Origin: Candidatus Rokuibacteriota bacterium
Lineage (GTDB): Bacteria; Methylomirabilota; Methylomirabilia; Rokubacteriales; CSP1-6
Length of the DNA stretch: 24,975 nucleotides
Assembly: GCA_003221435.1 (NCBI GenBank)
Contig: QHRS01000047.1
Location: 1 to 24,975, forward strand
Direction of reading: 5' to 3'
The notes beneath the pieces were generated by a model that worked only from the letters and a program-made list of their open reading frames with translations, did no database searches and was not told the DNA's origin. Made by a program: the position numbers and the translations under genes. This document shows, piece by piece, positions 1 to 9,536 of this stretch. The first letter of the stretch is position 1. Each line of letters opens with the position of its first letter.

Positions 1-2
1 TC

Positions 3-818
3 CGCGAGCTCCCGGCACTGGGCCTCGGGGGGACCGCGGTCGGGACGGGCATCACCGCGCACCCGCGGTTCCGCCGGCTCGTCACGAGCGAGCTGGCGCG
101 TCTGTCCGGCCTTCGCCTCCGCCCGGCGCCGAGCCCGGTCATGACCACGTGGAGCCTGCGCCCCCTGCTCGGCGCCTCGGCGGGGCTCCGCGGCGTCGCC
201 GTCGACTGCGCGAAGATCTCCTTCGATCTCCGCCTGCTCGCGTCGGGGCCCCACACGGGACTCGGCGAGCTGATCCTGCCCGAGATCGAGCCGGGCTCCT
301 CGATCATGCCGGGCAAGGTCAACCCGTCGGTCCCCGAAGCGGCGCAGATGGCGTGCCTGCAGGTGATCGGCAACGACGCCGCGATCTGCGCCGCCGCGCT
401 GGCGGGCGAGCTCGAGCTCAACGTGATGACCCCGCTCGTCGCGTTCGATCTGACCTGGAGCTTCGACCTCCTCACCCGCGCGCTCCGCCTGCTCCGGACC
501 CGCTGCGTCGAGGGGCTCACGGTCGATCGCGAGCGCGCCGCGCGCCTGGTCGCCGGCAGCCTCATCGAGGCAACCGCGCTCTCGCCGTACCTCGGCTACG
601 CCGTCACCGCGCGGCTCGTCAAGGAGGCGCTCGCCTCGCGCCGCCCGCTCCGCGACGTCGTGCGGGCGCACGGGCTGATGCCGGACGACGCGCTCCGCCG
701 GCTCCTGGCGCCCGCCGCGCTGACGTCGCCGCAACGGCTGGATGCGCGGCTCAAGCGCCGCATCCAGGCCTCGCCGGGATATAAGAAACTCCTTTCGGAT
801 CGGGCCGGCGTAAAATGA
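3..818 (+). CDS. Fumarase/aspartase superfamily lyase, C-terminal part
   Basis: The gene enters from outside the window, so its N-terminus is missing. The open frame runs from base 3 to the TGA at 816-818. Near the left edge is the class II fumarase/aspartase stretch LGGTAVGTG, followed by the superfamily signature GSSIMPGKVNP around 295-330, which carries the flexible catalytic-Ser loop. The rest is helical, and the final FumC-C-like region contains ATALSPYLGY. The Gly in MPGKVNP is the usual fumarase form (aspartases more often have MPAKVNP), so fumarate hydratase or a close relative is favoured, but the part that would decide the substrate is absent. The enzyme would add or remove water or ammonia at fumarate in the cytoplasm. 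The stop is followed 14 nt later by the next gene's ATG, which suggests co-transcription. Confidence 0.85.
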   Translation, partial: RELPALGLGGTAVGTGITAHPRFRRLVTSELARLSGLRLRPAPSPVMTTWSLRPLLGASAGLRGVAVDCAKISFDLRLLASGPHTGLGELILPEIEPGSSIMPGKVNPSVPEAAQMACLQVIGNDAAICAAALAGELELNVMTPLVAFDLTWSFDLLTRALRLLRTRCVEGLTVDRERAARLVAGSLIEATALSPYLGYAVTARLVKEALASRRPLRDVVRAHGLMPDDALRRLLAPAALTSPQRLDARLKRRIQASPGYKKLLSDRAGVK

Positions 819-832
819 CAGGAGCGCTTCCG

Positions 833-2206
833 ATGCGGTACGTCCTGGTCTGCCCTGACGATTTTCTCTTCCGCCTGCTGCGGGGCGCGCCGACGCAGGG
901 CGAGCCCCCGCTCTACATCGTCGAGGGCCGCGCCCTGCGCGCGCGCATCGCCCGGCGCGGCGGCGCCGCGATGGCCGGGAGCCTCGAGGACCCCGCGCTG
1001 TACCGACGCGCGTTCCGCAACGGCCGGGAGACGGCGCTCGTCGCCGTGCCGCTCGCACGACGCGAGCGGATCCTCGAGGCGCTGCGCGCGGCCGCCCCAC
1101 AGGCGCCGCTGGTCGTCTTGAAGGACGACGCGCGCGCCCTCGATCCAGCCGTGGCCTCGGCCACCGCCTTGCCGACCGCCGCGATCGCCGAACGCGTGAT
1201 CCAGCCCGAGCTCGAGCGCGCGGCGCTGCGGGCGCGCGCGGACCGCCTGCGCGCCCACTTCGCCGCCGCCGAGCGGCTGCTCATCATGATGCAGGACGAT
1301 CCCGATCCCGACGCGATCGCCTCGGCGCTGGCGCTGCGGGCGTTTCTCGGCCGCAACAAGGCCTCGGCCCCGATCGCGACCTTCGGGGGCGTGACGCGGC
1401 CGGAAAACCGCGCGCTGGTCAAGATCCTCGAGATCGAGGTCGAGGAGATCAAGGCGCGCGCCATCGACGACTACGACATGATCGCGATGGTCGACGTGCA
1501 GCCGAGCTTCTTCGAGGAGCGCTTCGGCACGGTCGACCTCGTCATCGACCATCATCCGGAAGAGGGCCCGGTGCGCGCGCACTTCAAGGACATTCGCCCC
1601 GCGTACGGCGCGACGTCCACGATCATGACCGAATACTTGCGCGCGGCTGAGGTGAAGATCACGCAGAAGCTCGCGACCGCGCTGCTCTACGGGATCAAGT
1701 CCGACACCCTGCACCTCGAGCGCGGCGGCACGAAGGCCGACATGGAGGCGTTCGCGTTCCTGTACATGCTGGCGAACCACAACGCGCTCCGGCGCATCGA
1801 GCGCCCGGAGCTGCCGAACGAGGCGCTGGAGGTGCTCGCGCTGGGGATCTCCCGGCGTCAGCTCGTCCAGGGCGTGCTCTTCTCACACCTCGGCCCGATC
1901 GCCCACGTCGACCTGATCCCGCAGTTCGCCGACTTCTTCCTGCAGGTCGAAGGGGTCGAGTGGTCGGTGCTGTCGGGCATCGTCGGCGGGGAGCTGCACA
2001 TCTCCGTGCGGAACGTCGGCTACCTCCGCAGCGCGGGCGAGGTCGTGCGCGCCGCGTTCGGCGACCTCGGCGGCGCCGGCGGGCACCGGGCGATGGCCAA
2101 GGCGGTGATCCGCCTCAAGGAATGGCGCGCCGATGTCGGCGAAGCGTCGGCCGACGCCATCCAGCACGGTATCATGGAGCGTTTCCTGCGCGCCCTCAAG
2201 GGCTGA
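833..2206 (+). CDS. DHH-family phosphoesterase with N-terminal TrkA-N-like domain
   Basis: A 457-residue protein. I chose the ATG at 833 because AGGAG at 820-824 lies 8 nt before it; an ATG at 815 overlaps the previous stop but has no such site. The first ~110 residues (MRYVLVCPDDF...) look like a Rossmann/TrkA-N-type regulatory domain. The DHH domain follows, with the metal-binding acidic motif DDPDPDAIAS and the DHH triplet in VIDHHPEEG. The C-terminal DHHA1 domain has the glycine-rich GGAGGHRAMA. The DHH family hydrolyses short oligonucleotides or cyclic dinucleotides (NrnA/GdpP-like). The usual first-motif His (HxNPD) is Gln here, a variant I believe occurs in this TrkA-N-fused subgroup. 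The exact substrate is unknown. It acts in the cytoplasm and is probably in an operon with the upstream lyase. Confidence 0.85.
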   Translation: MRYVLVCPDDFLFRLLRGAPTQGEPPLYIVEGRALRARIARRGGAAMAGSLEDPALYRRAFRNGRETALVAVPLARRERILEALRAAAPQAPLVVLKDDARALDPAVASATALPTAAIAERVIQPELERAALRARADRLRAHFAAAERLLIMMQDDPDPDAIASALALRAFLGRNKASAPIATFGGVTRPENRALVKILEIEVEEIKARAIDDYDMIAMVDVQPSFFEERFGTVDLVIDHHPEEGPVRAHFKDIRPAYGATSTIMTEYLRAAEVKITQKLATALLYGIKSDTLHLERGGTKADMEAFAFLYMLANHNALRRIERPELPNEALEVLALGISRRQLVQGVLFSHLGPIAHVDLIPQFADFFLQVEGVEWSVLSGIVGGELHISVRNVGYLRSAGEVVRAAFGDLGGAGGHRAMAKAVIRLKEWRADVGEASADAIQHGIMERFLRALKG

Positions 2207-2252
2207 GGCGCATGGGTCGCGCAGCCGCAGTGCGCATCCCCGGTTGAATAAC

Positions 2253-2522
2253 GTGGCGTATCTGATCGTCACGATCGTCGCGGTCGTGGTGGCCGTATTC
2301 ACCCTTCAGAACACGGAGCCCGTCACCGTGACGCTGCTGGTCTGGCGGATCACGCCGGTGCCGCTCGCCGCCGTGGTGCTCGTCTCGCTCGCGGCCGGCA
2401 CCGTGCTCACGGTTCCGCTGTGGATCCAGCGCTGGCGGCTCCGCAGCCGACTCCGCTCACTCGAGGCGCGCGCGGTCCCGCCCGAAGACAAACCCCCCGA
2501 CAGCAAGTCCCGCCTCGCCTGA
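2253..2522 (+). CDS. Small LapA-domain (DUF1049) membrane protein
   Basis: About 89 residues. The N-terminal hydrophobic helix (YLIVTIVAVVVAVFTLQNTEP) carries the LQNTEPVTV stretch typical of LapA/DUF1049 proteins. A second membrane segment (PLAAVVLVSLAAGTVLTVPL) and a basic, probably coiled tail (RWRLRSRLRSLEARA) follow. In Enterobacteria LapA/YciS pairs with LapB in controlling lipopolysaccharide synthesis. No lapB lies nearby, so the role here is open. The start is uncertain: GTG at 2253 or TTG at 2244 both fit, and neither has a clear ribosome site. The stop TGA (2520-2522) overlaps the ATG of mgtE by one base, so translation is likely coupled. Confidence 0.7.
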   Translation: MAYLIVTIVAVVVAVFTLQNTEPVTVTLLVWRITPVPLAAVVLVSLAAGTVLTVPLWIQRWRLRSRLRSLEARAVPPEDKPPDSKSRLA

Positions 2523-3868
2523 TGGAAGAGAACGGTCGCCTGCTCGACACCGTCAAGGATCACCTCGAGCATGGCCGCGATGAGCGGCTCGGGCAGCTGC
2601 TCGCGGACGCGCACCCTGCGGATGTCTCGAACCTGCTGCGCGAGTTGCCAGTGCCGCAGCAAGTCGCGCTGTTCCGTCTCCTGAACCGGGAGCGGGCCGG
2701 CGCGGTCCTGTCGGAGCTCGACGATCTGACGCTGCTCGCGCTCGTTCGTGCGCTCCCCGACGTGGAGACCTCGCGCATCCTCGACCAGATGCCGACGGAG
2801 CACGCCGCCGAGGTCGTGGACGAGCTCCCGGCGGAGCAGGCCGAGAAGATCCTGGACCTGATGAAGGAGGAAAAGTCCGAGGAGGTCCAGGAACTGCTCG
2901 AATACCCCGACCAGACCGCCGGCCGTCTGATGTCACCCGACTTCTTGGCCGTGCACGAGTTCGCGACCGTCGGGCAGGCGATCGACCACATCCGGAAATC
3001 CGCGTCCCAGAACCGCTCGTTCGAGCTGTACGTCGTCGACGACCACGACCATCTCCTCGGCGTGGTGCCGCCGCGGCGCCTGCTTACCGCCGACCCGGCC
3101 ACGCAAGTGCGGATGATCGTCGAGGACGACGTGGTGAGCGTCGGCCCGATGACGGATCAGGAAGAGGTCGCGCGCATCGTGGCCAAGTACGACCTCGCGG
3201 CCGTGCCGGTGGTGGACGAGAACCGACGGCTGCTCGGCACCGTGAGCGTCGAAGACGTCATCGACGTCATGCACGAGGAGGCGTCCGAGGACATCTTCCG
3301 CATGGCCGGCTCGGATGCCGCCGAGCTGGAGCGCCGGCCGCCGACCCGGATCGCGCTCATGCGGCTGCCCTGGGTCATGGCGACCCTGCTGATCGAGCTG
3401 TGCGCGGGCGTGGTCATCCACTACTTCGACGCGACGCTGAGCAAGGTCATCCTGCTCGCCTCGTTCATGCCGGTCATCCAGGCGATCTCCGGGAACACGG
3501 GCCTGCAGTCGGTGACGATGATCGTGCGCGGGCTCGCGACGGGGCACGTGCAGCTCGTGCGCTGGTGGGAGCCGCTCTGGCGCCAGGTCCAGACGTCGAG
3601 CATTTTAGGTGGCGTTTGCGCCGCGGTTGTCGGTATCATCGGCTATCTGTGGCACGGCACGTTCGCCTTCGGCCTCACCGTCGCCTGCTCGATGTTCATC
3701 TCGGTCAACCTGTCCGGGTTGGCCGGGACCGGTATCCCGATGCTTTCCAAGCGCCTCGGGTTCGATCCGGCGCTCACGGCCGGGCCCTTCGAGACCGCGT
3801 TCCAGGACGTCGTCGGCGTCACGATATTTCTTTCTCTGGCCACCCTCTTGCTACGCTGGCTGGCGTAG
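2522..3868 (+). CDS. mgtE: Magnesium channel/transporter MgtE
   Basis: A 448-residue protein, the normal MgtE length. The order is the family order: an acidic alpha-superhelical N domain (residues ~1-130, with HPADVSNLLREL and repeated LPDVE/LPAEQ segments); two CBS domains (~135-260, including RLMSPDFLAV and VPVVDENRRLLGTVSVEDVIDVM); a plug-helix region; and five transmembrane helices from ~280. The membrane part has SFMPVIQAISGNTGLQS and the motif DPALTAGPFETAFQDVVGV, whose Asp residues are known in the family to line the Mg2+ path. It admits Mg2+ across the inner membrane, and the N/CBS domains close the pore when internal Mg2+ is high. The start ATG overlaps the upstream stop. Confidence 0.95.
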   Translation: MEENGRLLDTVKDHLEHGRDERLGQLLADAHPADVSNLLRELPVPQQVALFRLLNRERAGAVLSELDDLTLLALVRALPDVETSRILDQMPTEHAAEVVDELPAEQAEKILDLMKEEKSEEVQELLEYPDQTAGRLMSPDFLAVHEFATVGQAIDHIRKSASQNRSFELYVVDDHDHLLGVVPPRRLLTADPATQVRMIVEDDVVSVGPMTDQEEVARIVAKYDLAAVPVVDENRRLLGTVSVEDVIDVMHEEASEDIFRMAGSDAAELERRPPTRIALMRLPWVMATLLIELCAGVVIHYFDATLSKVILLASFMPVIQAISGNTGLQSVTMIVRGLATGHVQLVRWWEPLWRQVQTSSILGGVCAAVVGIIGYLWHGTFAFGLTVACSMFISVNLSGLAGTGIPMLSKRLGFDPALTAGPFETAFQDVVGVTIFLSLATLLLRWLA

Positions 3869-3959
3869 CCGCGGCGCACTCGGCCTCTTGGCAAGCGAGC
3901 GCCGCTCGGTTAGAATCGGCCGCCCGTCGCAGTTAACCCCGCTGTCGGAGGCCGCACGT

Positions 3960-4589
3960 TTGGACGTAGCACTGAAGAAGAGGCACGTTCAGCGCGCCTA
4001 CGAGTTTTACGCGCCGGTTTACGATTTCATCTTCGACTGGATTTTCGCTCCCGGGCGCTCGGCCGCCATCGCGCAGCTCGCCCTCCAGCCGACCGAGACG
4101 GTTCTCGAGATCGGAATCGGCACCGGGCTGAATTTGCCGCTCTACCCCGCGACGTGCCGCCTGACCGGCATCGATCTCTCCGAGGAGATGCTCGACAAGG
4201 CCGTCGAGCGCGTCGGAGAGCTGGCCATGCCGAACGTGAGGCTCAAGGTCATGGACGCCGCGTCCATGGACTTCGCGGACGGCGAGTTCGACAAAGCGCT
4301 CGCGACGTACACGATCAGCGCCGTGCCGGACCCGGTCGGCGTGCTCCGCGAGATGCGCCGGGTGGTGAAGCCCGGCGGCACGATGGTCATCTTGAACCAC
4401 TTCCGCAGCGAGCGGCGCGTGGCGGGACGCCTGGAAGATCTCATCGCGCCGGTGTGCACACGGCTCGGGTGGAAGTCCAATCTCGCGATGGCGCCGCTGC
4501 TGAAGAAGGTTGACCTGGTCCCCGAGGTGGTGATGAAGGTCAACATGTTCAACGGCTGGCGCCTGATCGGGTGCGTGAACCGGAAGTAG
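3960..4589 (+). CDS. Class I SAM-dependent methyltransferase, PmtA-like
   Basis: About 209 residues. I placed the start at TTG 3960 because GGAG (3947-3950) precedes it by 9 nt and the family homology begins there (VALKKRHVQRAYEFYAPVYD). The SAM-binding motif I is LEIGIGTGLNLP (residues ~49-60), then motif II GIDLSEEM and the post-motif VKPGGTMVI. The N-terminal YDFIFDWIFAPGR and the overall length resemble the Rhodobacter-type phosphatidylethanolamine N-methyltransferase PmtA, which makes phosphatidylcholine at the inner face of the membrane. A UbiE-like role cannot be excluded. The last 19 nt overlap the next gene, so the two are probably co-translated. Confidence 0.75.
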   Translation: MDVALKKRHVQRAYEFYAPVYDFIFDWIFAPGRSAAIAQLALQPTETVLEIGIGTGLNLPLYPATCRLTGIDLSEEMLDKAVERVGELAMPNVRLKVMDAASMDFADGEFDKALATYTISAVPDPVGVLREMRRVVKPGGTMVILNHFRSERRVAGRLEDLIAPVCTRLGWKSNLAMAPLLKKVDLVPEVVMKVNMFNGWRLIGCVNRK

Positions 4590-5557
4590 CCCGGCGTTCG
4601 CTCCTCGCGTTCCTCGCAGCGCTCCTGGCCCTTCCTCTCCTCCTCCGCGCCGGCTGGCCGATCGTCGTGAGCGGCGCGTTCCTCGTCGAGTTCCTGTCCG
4701 ACGGCCGCGTGCCGGCGCTCACCCCCATCACGCCAGAACCCGCCGTGGCCGCGCTCGCGATTCCCGGCGTCGCGGCCGATCTCTACCGAGGCGCCGAGTG
4801 CGCGAGCGCCGGGCGAGGCCCGGCGACGGGTGGAGCCTGGCAAGCCCGGCCCTGCTCGCTCGTGCTCGTGCACGGGCTGGCGCCCGAGGGCAAGGGCGAC
4901 CCGCGGCTCCGGCGCGCCGCGCGCCTGCTGGCCCGCACGGGCTTCGCCGTCGCCGTGCCGACGATCGAGGGCCTCACGCGCCTGCGGCTCGGCCCGGAGG
5001 ACGTCGAGACCGTCGTGGCCACGGTCAGCGCGATGCCGCCCCCCGTGCGGCTCATCGGGATCAGCGTGGGCGCAGGGCCGGCCTTGCTCGCCGCCGCCGA
5101 CGCGCGCGTGCGCGACCGCATCGCGCTCGTGCTGAGCCTGGGCGGCTACGCGTCGGCGTTCGAGCTGGCGCGGTTCTACGTCACGGGCAATCCCGCGCTC
5201 GCGCGCCGCTTCGCCGAGGCGAATCCCGACCTGATGGACGCGACCGCCCGGCACGCGCTCGCCACGGGGGACATGGCTGGCCTCTCGCCCGACCTCCGAC
5301 GGTGGCTTGCCGCACTCTCGCCGGAGCGCGTCGTCGGCCGGATCCGCGGCCAGCTCCTGATCGTGCACGGCCGCGACGACCCGCTGGTGCCGTACACCGA
5401 GAGCCTTCGGCTCGCCGCGGCCGCGCGCGCGCTCCGCCCCCGCGTCGCCATCGTCGGCGTCATCGCGCATGTCGAGGGCGGCGCGCATCGCCGCGTGCGG
5501 GATTTCCTGACGCTGTGGTCGCTGAGTCACGAGCTGATCGCCGGCAACTCGCCCTGA
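4571..5557 (+). CDS. Alpha/beta hydrolase with N-terminal membrane anchor
   Basis: A 328-residue protein starting at GTG 4571 inside the end of the methyltransferase gene. Residues ~9-30 are hydrophobic (LLAFLAALLALPLLLRAGW), either a signal anchor or an uncleaved signal. The hydrolase core follows: an oxyanion-hole HGLAPEG at ~101, the nucleophile elbow GISVGAG with Ser165, an acid site in HGRDDPLVP (Asp269/270) and a C-terminal His in AHVEGGAH (His300 or His306). These make a complete Ser-Asp-His set, so an esterase or lipase-like activity is likely. The substrate cannot be read from sequence. Its place behind a PmtA-like enzyme could suggest a lipid substrate, but that is only inference. 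Confidence 0.75.
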   Translation: MREPEVARRSLLAFLAALLALPLLLRAGWPIVVSGAFLVEFLSDGRVPALTPITPEPAVAALAIPGVAADLYRGAECASAGRGPATGGAWQARPCSLVLVHGLAPEGKGDPRLRRAARLLARTGFAVAVPTIEGLTRLRLGPEDVETVVATVSAMPPPVRLIGISVGAGPALLAAADARVRDRIALVLSLGGYASAFELARFYVTGNPALARRFAEANPDLMDATARHALATGDMAGLSPDLRRWLAALSPERVVGRIRGQLLIVHGRDDPLVPYTESLRLAAAARALRPRVAIVGVIAHVEGGAHRRVRDFLTLWSLSHELIAGNSP

Positions 5558-5830
5558 TCCGCAATTAATCCGCCAGAGAAACGCCAGCGGGCCGGGGGGT
5601 GACGTGGCGAGCGGGGCGCCCCGCGGCGCGCAGCGCACCGCGGCACCGACGCGCGCGCTCGGCGCGAGCCGGATCGCGTCCGGTCCGGCCGGGGCGCGTG
5701 CGGGAGCGAGCACCGTGGGGCTGCTCGCCGCGGCAGGACCCGCCGGCCCGCGCCACGCCTCGCGCGAGTATTCGCGGATCCGGGCTAGGAGCCTGTTGCA
5801 TCGCGGTAGCGGACCTGGTCGACCCCGCAC
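5558..5830. other. Intergenic stretch without recognisable gene
   Basis: This 273-bp GC-rich stretch after the hydrolase stop holds open frames on both strands, but none has a recognisable family, a convincing ribosome site or plausible composition. The segment 5800-5830 may be the frame-shifted upstream part of the VOC remnant that follows, since one frame reads IAVADL, similar to the start of such domains. I see no clear promoter or terminator. Confidence 0.4.
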
Positions 5831-5992
5831 GACCTCGAACTGGTCACGCCGCAACACGACGACAGCCCGGTGGCGGCGTTTCTCCAGCGGCGCGGGCCGG
5901 GCCTGTACGCCGCCACGCTGAGGACGGCGACAGGCACCGGCCACTGGCTCCCGGAGTGCCTGAGCCAGGGTGCGCGCCTCTACCTGGAGTGA
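5831..5992 (+). pseudogene. 3' remnant of a VOC/glyoxalase-type gene
   Basis: The frame from 5831 to the TGA at 5990-5992 reads DLELVTPQHDDSPVAAFLQR followed by RGPGLYAATLRT and a C-terminal GARLYLE. This is the recognisable end of a methylmalonyl-CoA-epimerase/glyoxalase (VOC) domain, in which an ELV-P motif is followed by SPVA-FL-RGPGLH. Only about 54 residues remain. The frame is closed upstream by TAG at 5807-5809, no start codon or ribosome site fits, and the expected first half is not found. The metal-binding His that normally follows GPGLH is Tyr-Ala here. I read it as a decayed gene fragment. A frameshift from sequencing error is less likely because the first half is not seen in another frame. 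Confidence 0.45.
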
Positions 5993-6087
5993 GCCGACCG
6001 CGCCTCGGTCACGCCGGCACGCTGCGATCCGGCCGCCCCCGTTCGGGAAGGCTTCGCTCCCCGTCGGGGCGCGTGCGGGCGGACGCG

Positions 6088-6441
6088 CTACGACGTCGTA
6101 TTAAAGGATACGGGCTGGGACACCTGCAGTCTCCGCAGTATCTCGGTCAGCGGCTTGTGCATCTGGTTCATGTGGTCCATGACACCGATGAAGGCCTCGG
6201 CCAGCGCCGCCTGCTCGGTCCGCAATTGCTGCCTCTCGCTCTCGAGCTCGCTGATTTCCGCCTGGCTCAGGCCGAGATCCTGACGGAGCTTCTCGCACTC
6301 CTGTTCGGCGGCCTCGAGTACGCCCTTGATCCGCTCGCGGTCGTCGAGAAGCGTGGGGATCAGGCGCCCGATCAGATACTGGCTCTCCTCGATCCACCGG
6401 TCGATGCGCTGCCGATCCTCTCCAGGTCCCATGTCTCCCAT
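6088..6441 (-). CDS. Small coiled-coil protein of unknown function
   Basis: A 117-residue acidic protein with ATG at 6441 and a GAGGGG ribosome site about 8 nt upstream. The first third is amphipathic (RIDRWIEESQYLIGRLIPTL). Residues ~35-85 are heptad-rich and charged (ERIKGVLEAAEQECEKLRQD, then SQAEISELESERQQLRTEQA), a clear coiled coil. The tail holds HMNQMHKPLTEILRRL. There is no signal peptide or membrane helix, so it should be a cytoplasmic oligomerising or scaffold protein. I do not recognise the family. It stands alone, with an 8-bp inverted repeat about 70-100 bp upstream of its start, and runs in the same direction as the regulator gene behind the terminator at 6625-6653. Confidence 0.7.
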   Translation of the reverse strand: MGDMGPGEDRQRIDRWIEESQYLIGRLIPTLLDDRERIKGVLEAAEQECEKLRQDLGLSQAEISELESERQQLRTEQAALAEAFIGVMDHMNQMHKPLTEILRRLQVSQPVSFNTTS

Positions 6442-6510
6442 GCTCGTCCCCTCTCGCGCTTCGGGTTAGGGGTTTGGACACAGCGAACCTCGCCTATCGA
6501 GGTCGCCTCT

Positions 6511-6542
6511 CGTTTTCGGCAGAAGATGATCGGGCGAAAACG
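6511..6542. promoter_or_regulatory. Inverted repeat upstream of the coiled-coil gene
   Basis: The 8-mer CGTTTTCG (6511-6518) and its exact complement CGAAAACG (6535-6542) are separated by 16 nt. The pair lies in the non-coding gap 70-100 bp upstream of the coiled-coil gene's ATG. The half-site spacing (about 24 nt centre to centre) suits a dimeric DNA-binding regulator better than a terminator, and no T-run follows. A second short palindrome, CCTCG-CCTAT-CGAGG, lies nearby at 6488-6502. The function is inferred from position only. Confidence 0.3.
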
Positions 6543-6624
6543 TTATCCCCCGGGCTCCGCTGATCTATCGATGGCGCCAACATACTGCCTTGGGGTGCAA
6601 TCTACACTCAGGGCCTGGTAGTCC

Positions 6625-6653
6625 AAAGAAAAAACGCACCCACGGGTGGTGGG
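6625..6653 (-). terminator. Rho-independent terminator after the NtrC-type regulator gene
   Basis: Read on the minus strand, CCCAC-CACCC-GTGGG forms a 5-bp GC stem (6639-6653), followed after TGCG by TTTTTT (6629-6634). It lies 25 nt beyond the stop codon of the regulator gene (6678), where the long minus-strand gene run ends. The stem is short, so strength is uncertain, but the T-run is striking in such GC-rich DNA. Confidence 0.5.
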
Positions 6654-6677
6654 ACCGACGGAGCGGACTCAGACGGG

Positions 6678-8095
<1,418 letters not shown>

Positions 8096-8099
<4 letters not shown>

Positions 8100-9517
8100 G
8101 GGAGTGGCTTTTCCAGCACGAGGTATTCCTTGGCTCCGCCCGCGCTGGTACGGTGCACATAGAGCCGGACGCTCTCGCCGGGCTTGACCGCGGCCAGCAT
8201 CCGGCGGAACGAGGCGACGTCCGTCACCGGCTCCCGGTTCACGTCGAGCACGACGTCGCCCGGCCGCAGACCGGCCCGCCCGGCCGGGCTGTCGGGCACG
8301 ACGTCCGTGATGATCACGCCGCGCGGAATCGGGAGCTCGAGACGGTCAGCCATCTCGGACCCGACCGACTCCGCCGTCAGCCCCCAGCTCTCGTCGGTGC
8401 CGTCGGCCGCGACGACCGCCTCCTCGCCCGGCATCTCGCCGGCCTTGACCGTGACCGCGAGCGGCTTGCGATCGCGCACGACCGTGAGCGCGATCGACTC
8501 GCCGGGCGCGACGGCCGCCACCCGCTTCTGGAGATCGGGCACCTCGGCGATCCTGGTCGCACCGAGTTCCGTGATCACGTCGCCGGGCCTGAGCCCCGCG
8601 CTCTCGGCGGGTCCGCCCTTCATCACGTCGGTCACCAGCACGCCCTCCCGCTCGTTCACGCCGAAGCTCGCCGCCAGCTCGTCGGTCACGTCCTGGATGA
8701 CGATGCCGAGCCACCCCCGCACGACGCGACCCTTCGCGATGAGCTGCCGCATGACCTCCTTCGCCATGTTGACCGGAATCGAGAACCCGATGCCCTGCCC
8801 CGTCGCGACGATCGCCGTGTTGATGCCGATCACCTTGCCGTCGATATTCAGGAGCGGGCCCCCCGAGTTGCCCGGGTTGATCGACGCGTCGGTCTGGATG
8901 AAGCTCTCGTACGTCGCCACGCCGACCCGGGTGCGCGCGGTCGCCGAGATGATGCCCACCGTCACGGTGCGATCGAGACCGAACGGGTTGCCGATGGCGA
9001 TCGCCCACTGCCCGACGCGGAGGCGATCCGAATCGCCCAGCGCGGCCACCGGCAGCCCCCCGCCGGGCGCCTCGACCTTCAGCACCGCCAGGTCTGTCTT
9101 CGGATCGCGGCCGACAAGCCTCGCCGCGAACTTCCGGGCGTCCGACAGCCGGACCGTGATCTCCTGAGCGTTCTCGACGACGTGATTGTTCGTCAAGATG
9201 TATCCGTCCGGATCCACGATGACGCCGGAGCCGGATGCGCGCGCCTCCTCGCGCGGCGGGCGCTTGAAGTACTTCTCGTAGAACTCGGGGCCGAAGAAGT
9301 CGCGGAAGCGCTCCTGCGGTTCCTGTTCCGACCCGGTACCGCGCGCCGGCGTCTTCTTCGGCGTGGTGCTGATGTTGACGACCGCGGGCATGACACGCTC
9401 TGCGACGGATGCGAACGCGTCCTCCATCGAGCGCAGCACGCCGGCGGGATCGTGGGGCTGGGCCAGAGCGGTGACGGGCATCAGGAGCAACAGCACGGCC
9501 AGCAGCGGCGGAATCAT
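8096..9517 (-). CDS. Periplasmic HtrA/Do-family serine protease with two PDZ domains
   Basis: A 473-residue protein. The ATG at 9517 is chosen because GGAGGG lies 5 nt upstream and a clean signal peptide follows (MIPPLLAVLLLLMPVTALAQ). The trypsin-like domain contains the full triad: His112 in LTNNHVV, Asp142 in KTDLAVLKV and Ser218 in NPGNSGGPL. Two PDZ domains follow: about 275-365 (GWLGIVIQDV ... SAGLRPGDVI) and about 385-470 (SPAGRAGLRPGDVVL). This is the DegP/DegQ/MucD layout of a periplasmic protease-chaperone that handles misfolded envelope proteins. It is separated from the upstream tilS by only 19 nt and overlaps the downstream regulator gene. DegP, DegQ and MucD cannot be told apart here, so no symbol is given. 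Confidence 0.93.
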
Positions 9518-9536
9518 GGACCCTCCGGGCGCAATG

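Noticed and set aside
5599..6621. Long plus-strand open frame (340 codons) across the intergenic gap and opposite the coiled-coil gene
   Set aside because: Composition is Arg/Pro/Ala-rich with no family resemblance, and it covers the minus-strand coiled-coil gene, which has a good ribosome site and heptads. It is a by-product of high GC.
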